The translations under genes were made by a program, and so were the position numbers. A model generated the notes under the pieces. That model was not told the DNA's origin. It ran no database searches and worked only from the letters and a program-made list of their open reading frames with translations. A DNA stretch of 9,688 nucleotides from Rhodoferax sp. (lineage in GTDB: Bacteria > Pseudomonadota > Gammaproteobacteria > Burkholderiales > Burkholderiaceae_C), in the NCBI GenBank assembly GCA_030683195.1, contig JAUXQA010000529.1, positions 1 through 9,688 of the forward strand, given 5' to 3'. Of this stretch, positions 1 to 5,931 are shown one piece after another (within the stretch, counting starts at the first letter, position 1; every line of letters begins with the position of its first letter).

Positions 1-1662
1 GCGATGCTGGGCCTGATGTCGGCCATCAGCCGGCGCGAGAGGCTTCTTGCAGCGCAGCACCTGGACACCCAGATCGCAAATTCACTGCGCGGCTTTTCGC
101 TCGCTCACCAGCGCACGGAGGCTTTCAAGGCCATGCAATCGCAAGCACAGGCCCTGCCTGCGGTAGTTGATCAATTGCAGGCCATGATGCTGCAAATGGA
201 CCGCATGAGCCAGCAGTTGAACGACCGATTGCTCAGCAACCAGGATAGTTTTCACCGGGAAGTCAAAGGCACATACACCGAGCTGGCTTCGTCCGTCGAC
301 CAATCACTGCGGGACAGTTTGACCCAAAGCGCGCAGGTGGCTGCTGAAGGCATCAAGCCTCTGGTCCAAGCCGCCCTGACAGGCATTGCGGCTGAGGCGA
401 CGCGCATGCACGATCGCATGATCGACGTGGCGCAACTGCATCTGGATGGGCTCTCAAAACGGTTTGAGGCCACCACCAACACTGTGGCGCACACCTGGAC
501 GGCAGCGCTATCTCAGCACGAACAGGCCAGCGCCACCATGGTCAGCGGTGTAGGCCAAACCCTGGCGGCCTTTGCCGGCACCTTTGAGCAGCGCGCGAGC
601 GCTCTTCTTGTTGATGTGAGCCAGGCCCATGCCCGTTTGCAGGCCGGGCAAGCTTCAGGCGACCGTCAGCGCCTTGACGCCTGGATAGATTCCATGCAAG
701 CCATGGCCGCCACGCTCAAGCAGGAATGGCAGCGGGCTGGCGAGCAAGCGCACGCCCAGCAGACCTTGATCTGCAGCACACTCACCCAAACCGCCCAGGA
801 CATCACCGACAACGCACGCACCAACGCCAATTCGACACTGGGCGAAATCACCCGCCTGATGAGCTCATCTGAGGAATTGATTCGTTCTCGCATCACGTCA
901 GAAGCGGACTGGCTGCAACAAAACGGCCAGCGCATGGACCAACTCACCACCTTGCTGCGTGTCGAACTGGCTGCGCTCAGGGAAGATGAAGCTCTGCGAG
1001 GCAAGGCGGCAGTCGAGAGGCTGGGCGACTTGCAAACCGCTCTGACCAGTCACTTGACCACGCTGGGTACTGCGCTGGAAGATCCGATCATGCGGCTCAT
1101 TGAAACCGCGTCCGAGGCGCCACGCGCCGCAGCGGAGGTCATTGGCCAACTTCGCCAGCAAATCTCCAGCAGCGCCTCGCGCGACAACGAGCTGTTGGAG
1201 GAGCGAAGCCGCATCCTGCAAACACTCAATACCTTGCTTGAATCCATCAACCATGCCTCCCTGGAGCAGCGCGCGGTCATTGACTCCCTGGTGGCTTCAT
1301 CCGCCGTGGCACTCCAGCAAGCCGGTACTCGGTTTTCAGAAAATGTAGGTTTGGAAGCAGCCAAACTCTCTGACATTGCGGCTCAGGTCACCAGCAGTGC
1401 GGTGGATGTGTCGAGCTTGAGCGACGCTTTTGGTTTTGCCGTCAACTCCTTCAATGAGGCCAATGAGAAGCTGATCTCCAACCTGGAGCGCATTGAAGGC
1501 GCATTGGATAAATCGATGGTGAGAAGCGATGAACAGCTCGGCTACTACGTCGCGCAGGCGCGAGAAATCATTAACCTCAGCACCCTGTCCCAAAAAGTAA
1601 TTTTTGAAGAACTGCGTCAGCTGGCGGGCAAACAAGTGCTCTTGGCCGAAGAGGCCAACTGA
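1..1662 (+). CDS. MotA/TolQ-like stator protein with long helical DUF802 tail (5' end missing)
   Basis: The frame is open from base 1, so the gene begins upstream; the ATG at base 4 is probably internal. Numbering from that ATG, 552 residues are visible. Residues 1-12 (MLGLMSAISRRER region) look like the end of the last membrane helix of a MotA/TolQ/ExbB-type channel, just before the cytoplasmic tail. The rest is a predicted long alpha-helical tail with only four prolines (52, 119, 361, 373), rich in Ala, Gln, Leu, Ser and Thr. The C-terminal third (about 370-540, with SEAPRAAAEVIGQLRQQ and RSDEQLGYYVAQARE) matches remembered DUF802 proteins of Burkholderiales. The function is not established. 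By inference it is the inner-membrane channel ring partner of the next gene, comparable in build to ZorA. Its stop overlaps the next start (TGATG), so the two are translationally coupled. Family membership is confident; the motor role is inference. Confidence 0.85.
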   Translation, partial: AMLGLMSAISRRERLLAAQHLDTQIANSLRGFSLAHQRTEAFKAMQSQAQALPAVVDQLQAMMLQMDRMSQQLNDRLLSNQDSFHREVKGTYTELASSVDQSLRDSLTQSAQVAAEGIKPLVQAALTGIAAEATRMHDRMIDVAQLHLDGLSKRFEATTNTVAHTWTAALSQHEQASATMVSGVGQTLAAFAGTFEQRASALLVDVSQAHARLQAGQASGDRQRLDAWIDSMQAMAATLKQEWQRAGEQAHAQQTLICSTLTQTAQDITDNARTNANSTLGEITRLMSSSEELIRSRITSEADWLQQNGQRMDQLTTLLRVELAALREDEALRGKAAVERLGDLQTALTSHLTTLGTALEDPIMRLIETASEAPRAAAEVIGQLRQQISSSASRDNELLEERSRILQTLNTLLESINHASLEQRAVIDSLVASSAVALQQAGTRFSENVGLEAAKLSDIAAQVTSSAVDVSSLSDAFGFAVNSFNEANEKLISNLERIEGALDKSMVRSDEQLGYYVAQAREIINLSTLSQKVIFEELRQLAGKQVLLAEEAN

Positions 1663-2303
1663 TGGAAGACACGGACGCAGGTGTCGAGCAAACAGCGCCG
1701 GTCTGGGCTGTATTTGGCGATTTGATGTCGGGTCTGCTGGGGGCCTTTGTCTTGCTCCTGGTGGGTGTGCTGGTGGTTCAGTTTGAACTGGCGACCCATC
1801 TGGAAGTTGAGGTCAAAAAACGCCAGCTCGAAGAACAGCGTCGTATCACGCTGGAGGCCGCATTGGCGATTCCGCTGGCCACAGGCCGCATTACCTTGAA
1901 CAACGGGCGCATTGGCATCAGCGGTCGCGTCTTGTTCTCGTTGAACTCCGACCAATTGCAGCCCGAAGGTCGGCAGATTTTGAGCAGTTTGGTCACACCG
2001 CTGCGCGCGTATTTGGCAGCGCGTGATGAACTGCTGATGGTGAGCGGCTTTACTGATGATCGCTCGATTCGGGACGGTAATCATCGCTTTGCTGACAATT
2101 GGGAGTTGTCGGCCCAGCGGGCACTCACCGTCACAAGGACCTTGATCGACGAAGGCATGCCCTCAAACATGGTGTTCGCAGCTGCATTTGGTGCGGAGCA
2201 GCCGATGACGCCGAACACGGATGAGGCGGCCCGGGCACAAAACCGGCGGGTTGAAATGGCGCCTGTGCCCAAAACCAGCAGCTCCAAAAGTGTGACACCA
2301 TGA
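1662..2303 (+). CDS. OmpA-domain MotB/ZorB-like stator partner protein
   Basis: The 213-residue protein has a short cytoplasmic N-terminus, one membrane helix (about 21-40), a charged helical linker (about 45-75) and an OmpA-like periplasmic domain (about 85-200). Asp20 in FGDLMSGLLGAF sits at the start of the membrane helix, where MotB has its proton-binding Asp (ADFMTAMMAFF). The OmpA domain keeps GFTD (129-132), LSAQRA (149-154, Arg153) and NRRVEM (194-199). The Asp and Arg correspond to the residues that grip peptidoglycan diaminopimelate in OmpA proteins. There is no signal peptide cleavage motif, which fits an anchored inner-membrane protein. The start is fixed by its overlap with the preceding stop. 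It likely anchors the MotA-like ring to the cell wall and forms part of the ion path. The domain is confident; ion conduction is inferred. Confidence 0.88.
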   Translation: MEDTDAGVEQTAPVWAVFGDLMSGLLGAFVLLLVGVLVVQFELATHLEVEVKKRQLEEQRRITLEAALAIPLATGRITLNNGRIGISGRVLFSLNSDQLQPEGRQILSSLVTPLRAYLAARDELLMVSGFTDDRSIRDGNHRFADNWELSAQRALTVTRTLIDEGMPSNMVFAAAFGAEQPMTPNTDEAARAQNRRVEMAPVPKTSSSKSVTP

Positions 2304-3070
2304 CCAAAGCTGTCGCCAACGAGAGGCTTGATTCACGGGTGGCCCCGACTTTTGACTTCAGCGCCCTTGTTGCGTCTTTGCGCCTTGCGGGTGCCGACCG
2401 GTTTGATCCCGTGCGCCTGCACTACCTGCAGATGTTGGCTATTCGGACAAAAGGGCAGCCAGCGGCTGTCAAGCGCCTGCTTGACGAAAGGCTAGAACGC
2501 GGGCTGGCCACTTTTCAGGCGCGGTTCGAGCAAGCGCAAGCCGATGCCCAGGCGGCTATCATGCATACAGTCTGCCAACATCCGCAGGCCACAGGCGAAT
2601 TGCAGCACTTGTTCACTTTGGGTGATTTCAAAGCCGTGAGGCGTCGCGCTGTCGCTCTCAAAAGTAGTGCCCTTGGCGAGTCTTTAGGCGGCCTGACCCG
2701 CTTGATCGCTCCGCGCCCGCAGCCTGAAGCCGATGGCGCCAGAAATGCCGGCACTGGCCTGCAACATGCGAGTGACACTGGCCAATATTTCAGGGAAACC
2801 TGGTCCAGACTCAGCGTGGGCAAGCGGGTGACACAGGAACTTGATCAAGCCCCCAAGAATGCCGGCCCCATCAACTCTCACATGCTGGTGCTGAGGTCCC
2901 TGGAAAAAATGCGCGATATCTCGCCCGACTACCTCAGCCGATTTACATCGTATGTGGATACCTTGTTGTCCCTTGATCAATCCGACAAGGAAAAGCAAGC
3001 CACAAGCAAGAAAGCAGTGGAAGGGGCGGGGGGGAGTAAACCAAAAAGTCGACGCGTCAAAGCGTCGTGA
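2300..3070 (+). CDS. DUF2894 domain-containing protein
   Basis: This 256-residue soluble protein starts inside the stop of the OmpA gene (ATGA overlap), so it is the third coupled gene of the cluster. Residues 20-130 are mostly helical and include a segment (37-50) rich in Arg, Leu and aromatics. A more conserved block at 163-226 (YFRETWSRLSV, NAGPINSHMLVLRSLEKMRDISPDYLSRF) matches remembered DUF2894 proteins. The tail after 228 is Lys/Ser/Gly-rich and probably disordered. No signal peptide or membrane helix is seen, so it should be cytoplasmic, where it could contact the long tail of the MotA-like protein. DUF2894 proteins usually accompany DUF802 and OmpA genes in Burkholderiales. No enzymatic motif is visible and the function is unknown. 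Confidence 0.85.
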   Translation: MTKAVANERLDSRVAPTFDFSALVASLRLAGADRFDPVRLHYLQMLAIRTKGQPAAVKRLLDERLERGLATFQARFEQAQADAQAAIMHTVCQHPQATGELQHLFTLGDFKAVRRRAVALKSSALGESLGGLTRLIAPRPQPEADGARNAGTGLQHASDTGQYFRETWSRLSVGKRVTQELDQAPKNAGPINSHMLVLRSLEKMRDISPDYLSRFTSYVDTLLSLDQSDKEKQATSKKAVEGAGGSKPKSRRVKAS

Positions 3071-3088
3071 CTTTCTGTAAGGCAGGCC

Positions 3089-3547
3089 TTATGTCGGCCA
3101 ACCGTTGCGGGCCAGACTCTCGTTATCCCAAGCCCGGTTGCCTGTAACCTCCTCACCTACCCATTCAGGTAGCGTGACAGAGGTGGTTTCAGACGCCATT
3201 TCTACCTCAACTGTGTGCAAGCCTTCCAGACCGCCGTGATAGCTGTCCACTTCGAAGGTATGGCCCGAGTGGTCGATGAAATACCTCGTTTTTTCCAGCC
3301 CGTAGGCACCCGGCTGTTTGGCCATTTCTTTGGCATCTGGCACAGGAATTTCGTATTCCCATTCGGGCCGGCTCATCGTGCTCACCGGTTGGCCTTTCAG
3401 GGTGAGCCACGCTTTGTCGGCCGACACCCGAACTCTCAGCAGAACAGCCCCTTTCGCCAGATAGGCCTGCAAAAAGTAACTGCCAGACCGGCCTTCCAGA
3501 ATCGACGTAGATTTGAGTTTGAACTTGCGTTCGATTTCCATGCCCAT
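3089..3547 (-). CDS. CYTH domain protein (triphosphate tunnel metalloenzyme family)
   Basis: The 152-residue protein consists of one CYTH domain. It opens with MGMEIERKFKL, where residues 4-8 (EIERK) are the family ExExK metal/triphosphate signature. Further tunnel residues follow: RVRV (38-41), WLTLKG (47-52), EWEYEIP (62-68), LEKTRYF (84-90), FEVDSY (98-103), VEVE (113-116) and a closing EVTGNRAWDNESLA. All the charged positions expected for catalysis seem present. The substrate is unknown; relatives include inorganic triphosphatases, thiamine triphosphatase and class IV adenylyl cyclase, with simple triphosphatase most likely for a short protein. The ATG at 3547 is chosen because AGGAG lies 7 bases upstream. 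An ATG at 3541 is also in frame. The open frame continues upstream to 3865, but that part is antisense-frame overlap with DUF5710. It ends 18 bp from the convergent DUF2894 gene. Confidence 0.88.
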   Translation of the reverse strand: MGMEIERKFKLKSTSILEGRSGSYFLQAYLAKGAVLLRVRVSADKAWLTLKGQPVSTMSRPEWEYEIPVPDAKEMAKQPGAYGLEKTRYFIDHSGHTFEVDSYHGGLEGLHTVEVEMASETTSVTLPEWVGEEVTGNRAWDNESLARNGWPT

Positions 3548-3549
3548 GT

Positions 3550-3810
3550 TCAAGCTCCTGAAGTGGTGGTGTGGGCGCAATCTTCCCAGGGTAGAACGTT
3601 GCATCCGCAGTGCGAAACGACTGTGGTTGACTTGGTTGTCACAGGTGCCTTGACTGCAGTGGTTGCCACTGGGTCCGGAATCCAGCGGGCGAATGGCGTC
3701 AGGTCTGCCACATCGACGATGTACCAGTTCTTGCGTACTGAGTCCCATCGCGCACCAAGCGCCTTCACTTGGTCTTTCTCCGCGAAGGGCGTTACTAAAT
3801 TGATTCTCAT
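3550..3810 (-). CDS. Small DUF5710 domain protein with Cys/His-rich tail
   Basis: This 86-residue protein begins with a DUF5710-type module (residues 2-44: INLVTPFAEKDQVKALGARWDSVRKNWYI, given here by its key residues Phe9, Lys12, Ala18-Leu19-Gly20-Ala21, Trp22 and Trp29). The module usually occurs as a short appendage in primase, topoisomerase or DNA-modification proteins of mobile elements; its function is unclear. Here it stands nearly alone. A Thr/Val-rich linker (49-65) leads to HCGC (67-70) and CAH (78-80), five Cys/His residues that could hold a metal. Its TGA ends two bases before the CYTH start, and the CYTH ribosome site (3555-3559) lies inside its last codons, so the pair is coupled. 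The start ATG at 3810 has only a distant AGGGA upstream. Confidence 0.75.
   Translation of the reverse strand: MRINLVTPFAEKDQVKALGARWDSVRKNWYIVDVADLTPFARWIPDPVATTAVKAPVTTKSTTVVSHCGCNVLPWEDCAHTTTSGA
3555..3559 (-). promoter_or_regulatory. Ribosome binding site AGGAG for the CYTH gene
   Basis: On the minus strand AGGAG stands 7 bases before the ATG at 3547. It is inside the 3' end of the DUF5710 gene. It sets the start of the CYTH protein and shows that the longer open frame reaching 3865 is not the gene. Confidence 0.75.
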
Positions 3811-3904
3811 GAGCCCAATTATCCCTGCGAGTCATCCCTTGGCTGGCATCCGGGTTTGTAGACATGCATGACTAATTGATCGCAAATAAATTTTTTAGTA
3901 GGCA

Positions 3905-3923
3905 CAACTGGTTCATTCAGTTG
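3905..3923. promoter_or_regulatory. Inverted repeat CAACTG-N7-CAGTTG, candidate operator
   Basis: Perfect 6-bp arms are separated by 7 bp, in the AT-rich region shared by the divergent DUF5710 and phasin genes. The right arm touches a possible phasin -10 box, GATAAT at 3923-3928. This is the position expected of a repressor site. The regulator is not known and no -35 box of good match was found. Confidence 0.4.
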
Positions 3924-3941
3924 ATAATTGCTGCACTGCAA
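3923..3941 (+). promoter_or_regulatory. Candidate phasin promoter -10 and TGC/GCA dyad
   Basis: GATAAT (3923-3928) matches the -10 consensus in five of six positions, but the -35 region (about 3899-3905) is weak. It is followed by TTGCTGCACTGCAA (3928-3941), with TTGC and GCAA arms, which would cover the transcription start. TGC/GCA-rich sites in phasin promoters are bound by the PHA-responsive repressor PhaR in several bacteria, so this is a reasonable PhaR site candidate. That assignment is inference. Confidence 0.35.
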
Positions 3942-3965
3942 CATTTTTATATCAAAGGTCATCAC

Positions 3966-4448
3966 ATGTTCAAGAATACCCCTTTCGAAGCCATCGCAAA
4001 AACCCTGTCGGACGCCGCGCCAAAATTCAATCCGGCCGGCATGGAAGATGCGATCAAGCCCGCGCAAGAAAACCTCAAGGCCTGGGCTGATCTGGCTCAA
4101 CATCAAGCCCAAGAGGCACAAGCCGCTATTGCTGAAACCGTAGAGTCCATCAAGGGCATCAAGGACCCACAGGCTGCTTTTGAAATCATGAAAGCATCGG
4201 CCGAAGCAGGAATGGCGATGTTTGCCAAGAACCTGAAGGACGCAACTTCCCTGAGCTTCGGCCAATTTCACAGCACGATCGATGCGGTTGAAAAAGCACA
4301 TCCCGCACCGGAGGCCTTCGCTTCTGTGGCCAAGAACCTGAAAGCAGCTGCCTCCACTGCTGAAAGCAACCTCGAAGCCGCCATGGAAAAAGGTGCAGCT
4401 GCTGTTGCATCAGTCTCGCCTGCAGCGAAGGCAAAGAAATCCCGCTAA
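3966..4448 (+). CDS. Phasin family protein (PHA granule-associated)
   Basis: The gene encodes 160 residues. Phasins coat polyhydroxyalkanoate (PHB) granules in the cytoplasm and control their number and size. The protein is almost wholly amphipathic helix, starts MFKNTPFEAIAK, has a phasin-like block around residues 32-100 (PAQENLKAWADLAQ through AMFAKNLKDATSLS) and ends in an Ala-rich stretch and a basic AAKAKKSR tail. There is no Cys and only one Trp (40), as is common for phasins. ATG 3966 is chosen because AAAGG (3954-3958) lies 7 bases upstream. An ATG at 3876 in the same frame would add 30 residues (hydrophobic, aromatic) unlike phasins and would swallow the control region. It is transcribed away from DUF5710. 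PhaR control is plausible from the upstream dyads. No terminator is seen before the tRNA promoter. Confidence 0.88.
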   Translation: MFKNTPFEAIAKTLSDAAPKFNPAGMEDAIKPAQENLKAWADLAQHQAQEAQAAIAETVESIKGIKDPQAAFEIMKASAEAGMAMFAKNLKDATSLSFGQFHSTIDAVEKAHPAPEAFASVAKNLKAAASTAESNLEAAMEKGAAAVASVSPAAKAKKSR

Positions 4449-4491
4449 AAGCCAAGCCGAACCGAGCAGATCAAGTTTGGGTCGTCTTCAA

Positions 4492-4500
4492 TGGTATGAT
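4492..4500 (+). promoter_or_regulatory. Extended -10 promoter for tRNA-fMet
   Basis: TGGTATGAT is an extended -10 element (TGn then TATGAT, five of six matches) ending 11 bases before the mature tRNA 5' end. No good -35 hexamer is visible, which fits an extended -10 promoter. The predicted start is near 4507. Confidence 0.5.
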
Positions 4501-4511
4501 AGAGGCAATGA

Positions 4512-4588
<77 letters not shown>

Positions 4589-4593
4589 AAACT

Positions 4594-4629
4594 AAAAAAC
4601 GATCTAGTGAATAACTAGATCGTTTTTTT
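4594..4629 (+). terminator. Rho-independent terminator of tRNA-fMet
   Basis: ACGATCTAGT (4599-4608) pairs perfectly with ACTAGATCGT (4614-4623) around a GAATA loop. A run of seven T follows (4623-4629) and matching A bases extend the stem on the left. The hairpin begins six bases after the tRNA CCA end. Confidence 0.9.
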
Positions 4630-4733
4630 ATTTCCGATCGTTTTGTTGCTTGAGTTTGGTTAGCGATTGAAGAGTAATATCCTCTTCTTGCGCAAGTGCG
4701 CAGCGCAGCTAGAAAGTTGCTTGCAACACCACA

Positions 4734-4774
4734 AAAGAGAAAGGGCTCGCTACTTTTGACGGTAGCGAGCCCTT
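4734..4774 (-). terminator. Terminator of tRNA-Lys, possibly bidirectional
   Basis: A 13-bp perfect stem (AAGGGCTCGCTAC 4741-4753 with GTAGCGAGCCCTT 4762-4774) has an 8-base loop. On the minus strand it lies 8 bases after the tRNA-Lys CCA end and is followed by the pyrimidine-rich tract TCTCTTTTG. On the plus strand the tail GCTTTT is weaker. The bases between here and 4630 hold no gene; only small palindromes such as CTTGCGCAAG (4687-4696) are seen. Confidence 0.85.
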
Positions 4775-4782
4775 GCTTTTAG

Positions 4783-4858
4783 TGGTGGGTCCTGCGGGGG
4801 TCGAACCCACGACAAACGGATAAAAAGTCCGCTGCTCTACCAACTGAGCTAAGAACCC
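4783..4858 (-). tRNA. tRNA-Lys (anticodon TTT) with unusual U37
   Basis: The complement folds as a full 76-base tRNA: acceptor GGGTTCT/AGGACCC (one T-G pair), D-arm GCTC-AGTTGGTA-GAGC, anticodon stem GCGGA/TCCGT, T-arm GTGGG-TTCGACC-CCCGC, discriminator A and encoded CCA (4783-4785). The anticodon loop reads CTTTTTA, so the anticodon is TTT (4823-4825), decoding AAA and AAG. Position 37 (4822) is T. Lysine tRNAs of this type normally have A37, modified to t6A. A possible -10 box TAAAAT lies at 4911-4906 on the minus strand, without a clear -35. The identity is confident; the meaning of U37 is open. Confidence 0.95.
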
Positions 4859-4924
4859 ACTGTGAAAATGGTTTGCTGAGCATTTAATGCTGTAGCAAGC
4901 CTCGTATTTTAGCAGGCCTTTTTC

Positions 4925-5794
4925 TCAACTCATGGCGTTGTGGCTGGCCATTGCAACAAAAAGTCCGGCATGGTCCAGATCGGCCAGGCCGTCATCAACA
5001 CCGCCACTGTAAAGTTTTTCAAAAATTCGGGTGACTGGGGCATCAAAGCCGATTTCTTGGGCCGTACTCAGAGCATTGCGCAAATCTTTCAGCTGCACGG
5101 CCATACTTCCGTGGGGTGAGAAGTCCCGGTCGATCATGCGTTGTCCGTGAACTTGCAGGACTCGGCTGTCGGCAAGGCCACCGGCCATGGCCTCCTTGAC
5201 CTTGGCCATGCTCGCGCCCCCCTTTTCGCACATCAGCAGGGCCTCGGCCACTGCGCCAATGGTGATGCCTACGATCATCTGGTTTGCCAGTTTGGCTAAT
5301 TGCCCGGTACCGTTGGGGCCAACATGGGTGGCATGGCCAAAGATATTGAAAACCGGCTGGGCGCGCTCGAATGCCGCGGCCTTGCCTCCCACCATGATGG
5401 CCAGTGTGCCTTGCTCCACCCCGTGTGCCCCTCCCGACATAGGGGCGTCAAGGTGGATGAGCCCGCGTTCACTCAGCCGCGCTGCATGGTCGCGCGCTTG
5501 TGCCGGTTGAGTCGATGTCATGTCGATGACGATAGCGTCAGGCCGGACAGCCCGATCCAGGCCGCCAGAAAATAGAACTTCTTCCACCGCCTTGCCGTCG
5601 GCCAGAACGCACAATATAAATTCGGCCGACCGCACTGCCTCTGTGGCTTGGGCATGGACCACAGCACCAAAGGGCGTTAGTCGCTCGGCTTTGTGCCGCG
5701 TGCGGTTCCAGGCGTGGACTGAATGGCCCGCCTCGCACAGGCGCTTCACAATGGCGGAGCCCATCGGCCCTGTGCCCAGTACTGCAATTTCCAT
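4925..5794 (-). CDS. NAD(P)-dependent beta-hydroxyacid dehydrogenase (3-hydroxyisobutyrate dehydrogenase family)
   Basis: This 289-residue protein matches the family's usual length of about 290. The N-terminal Rossmann fold has GTGPMG (7-12) and the post-beta2 motif NRT (30-32), where Asn-Arg suggests NADP(H) preference. The substrate motif DAPMSGG (116-122) and the catalytic block GQLAKLANQ (164-172) with Lys168 and Asn171 follow. The C-terminal helical domain includes KDL (236-238) and ends near LDHAGLF. Enzymes of this fold oxidise 3-hydroxyisobutyrate or reduce tartronate semialdehyde, glyoxylate or succinic semialdehyde; the substrate here cannot be told. ATG 5794 is chosen because GGGAG (5800-5804) lies 5 bases upstream; a TTG at 5812 has no such site. 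A possible -10 TATTCT (5819-5814) would start the mRNA between the two. It is divergent from the hydrolase gene. Confidence 0.9.
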   Translation of the reverse strand: MEIAVLGTGPMGSAIVKRLCEAGHSVHAWNRTRHKAERLTPFGAVVHAQATEAVRSAEFILCVLADGKAVEEVLFSGGLDRAVRPDAIVIDMTSTQPAQARDHAARLSERGLIHLDAPMSGGAHGVEQGTLAIMVGGKAAAFERAQPVFNIFGHATHVGPNGTGQLAKLANQMIVGITIGAVAEALLMCEKGGASMAKVKEAMAGGLADSRVLQVHGQRMIDRDFSPHGSMAVQLKDLRNALSTAQEIGFDAPVTRIFEKLYSGGVDDGLADLDHAGLFVAMASHNAMS

Positions 5795-5931
5795 GCTGAC
5801 TCCCAAAGGCAAAAGAATACAGCGTTGCGGGACAGTCGGGCGCCCGGGCGGGGTCGGTTTGCTGACGAAGCACTGACGGCTGGACTACCATGCGCTTAGA
5901 TTTTCCCGCCACCCTTTACCGGAAACACTGC

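Noticed and set aside
1..3070. Calling the first cluster a Zorya defence system
   Set aside because: The A/B architecture is similar, but no ZorC, ZorD or ZorE-like gene is present, the third gene is DUF2894 and the neighbours are housekeeping. Only structural analogy is claimed.
3078..3091. TAAGGC-AG-GCCTTA hairpin between DUF2894 and CYTH as a terminator
   Set aside because: The stem is short with a two-base loop and no T-run on either strand; it may be chance around two stop codons.
3548..3865. N-terminal extension of the CYTH protein to 258 residues
   Set aside because: It overlaps the DUF5710 gene in another frame, lacks homology to CYTH and is disproved by the AGGAG site 7 bases before the ATG at 3547.
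3215..3871. Plus-strand open frame of 218 codons
   Set aside because: It is antisense to the CYTH and DUF5710 genes, whose motifs are clear. Its product (rich in Phe, His and Arg) resembles no family.
4619..4644. Repeated GATCGTTTT after the tRNA-fMet terminator
   Set aside because: Two 9-base copies, one being part of the terminator stem, are too little to call a repeat element.
4687..4728. Palindromes CTTGCGCAAG and GTTGC-TT-GCAAC between the tRNAs as operators or attachment sites
   Set aside because: They are short, isolated and not repeated at the tRNA ends. No integrase is in the window, so there is no support for an att site.
5795..5812. TTG start giving the dehydrogenase six extra residues
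   Set aside because: It has no ribosome site, and the Rossmann strand MEIAVLGTG begins at the ATG with GGGAG 5 bases upstream.
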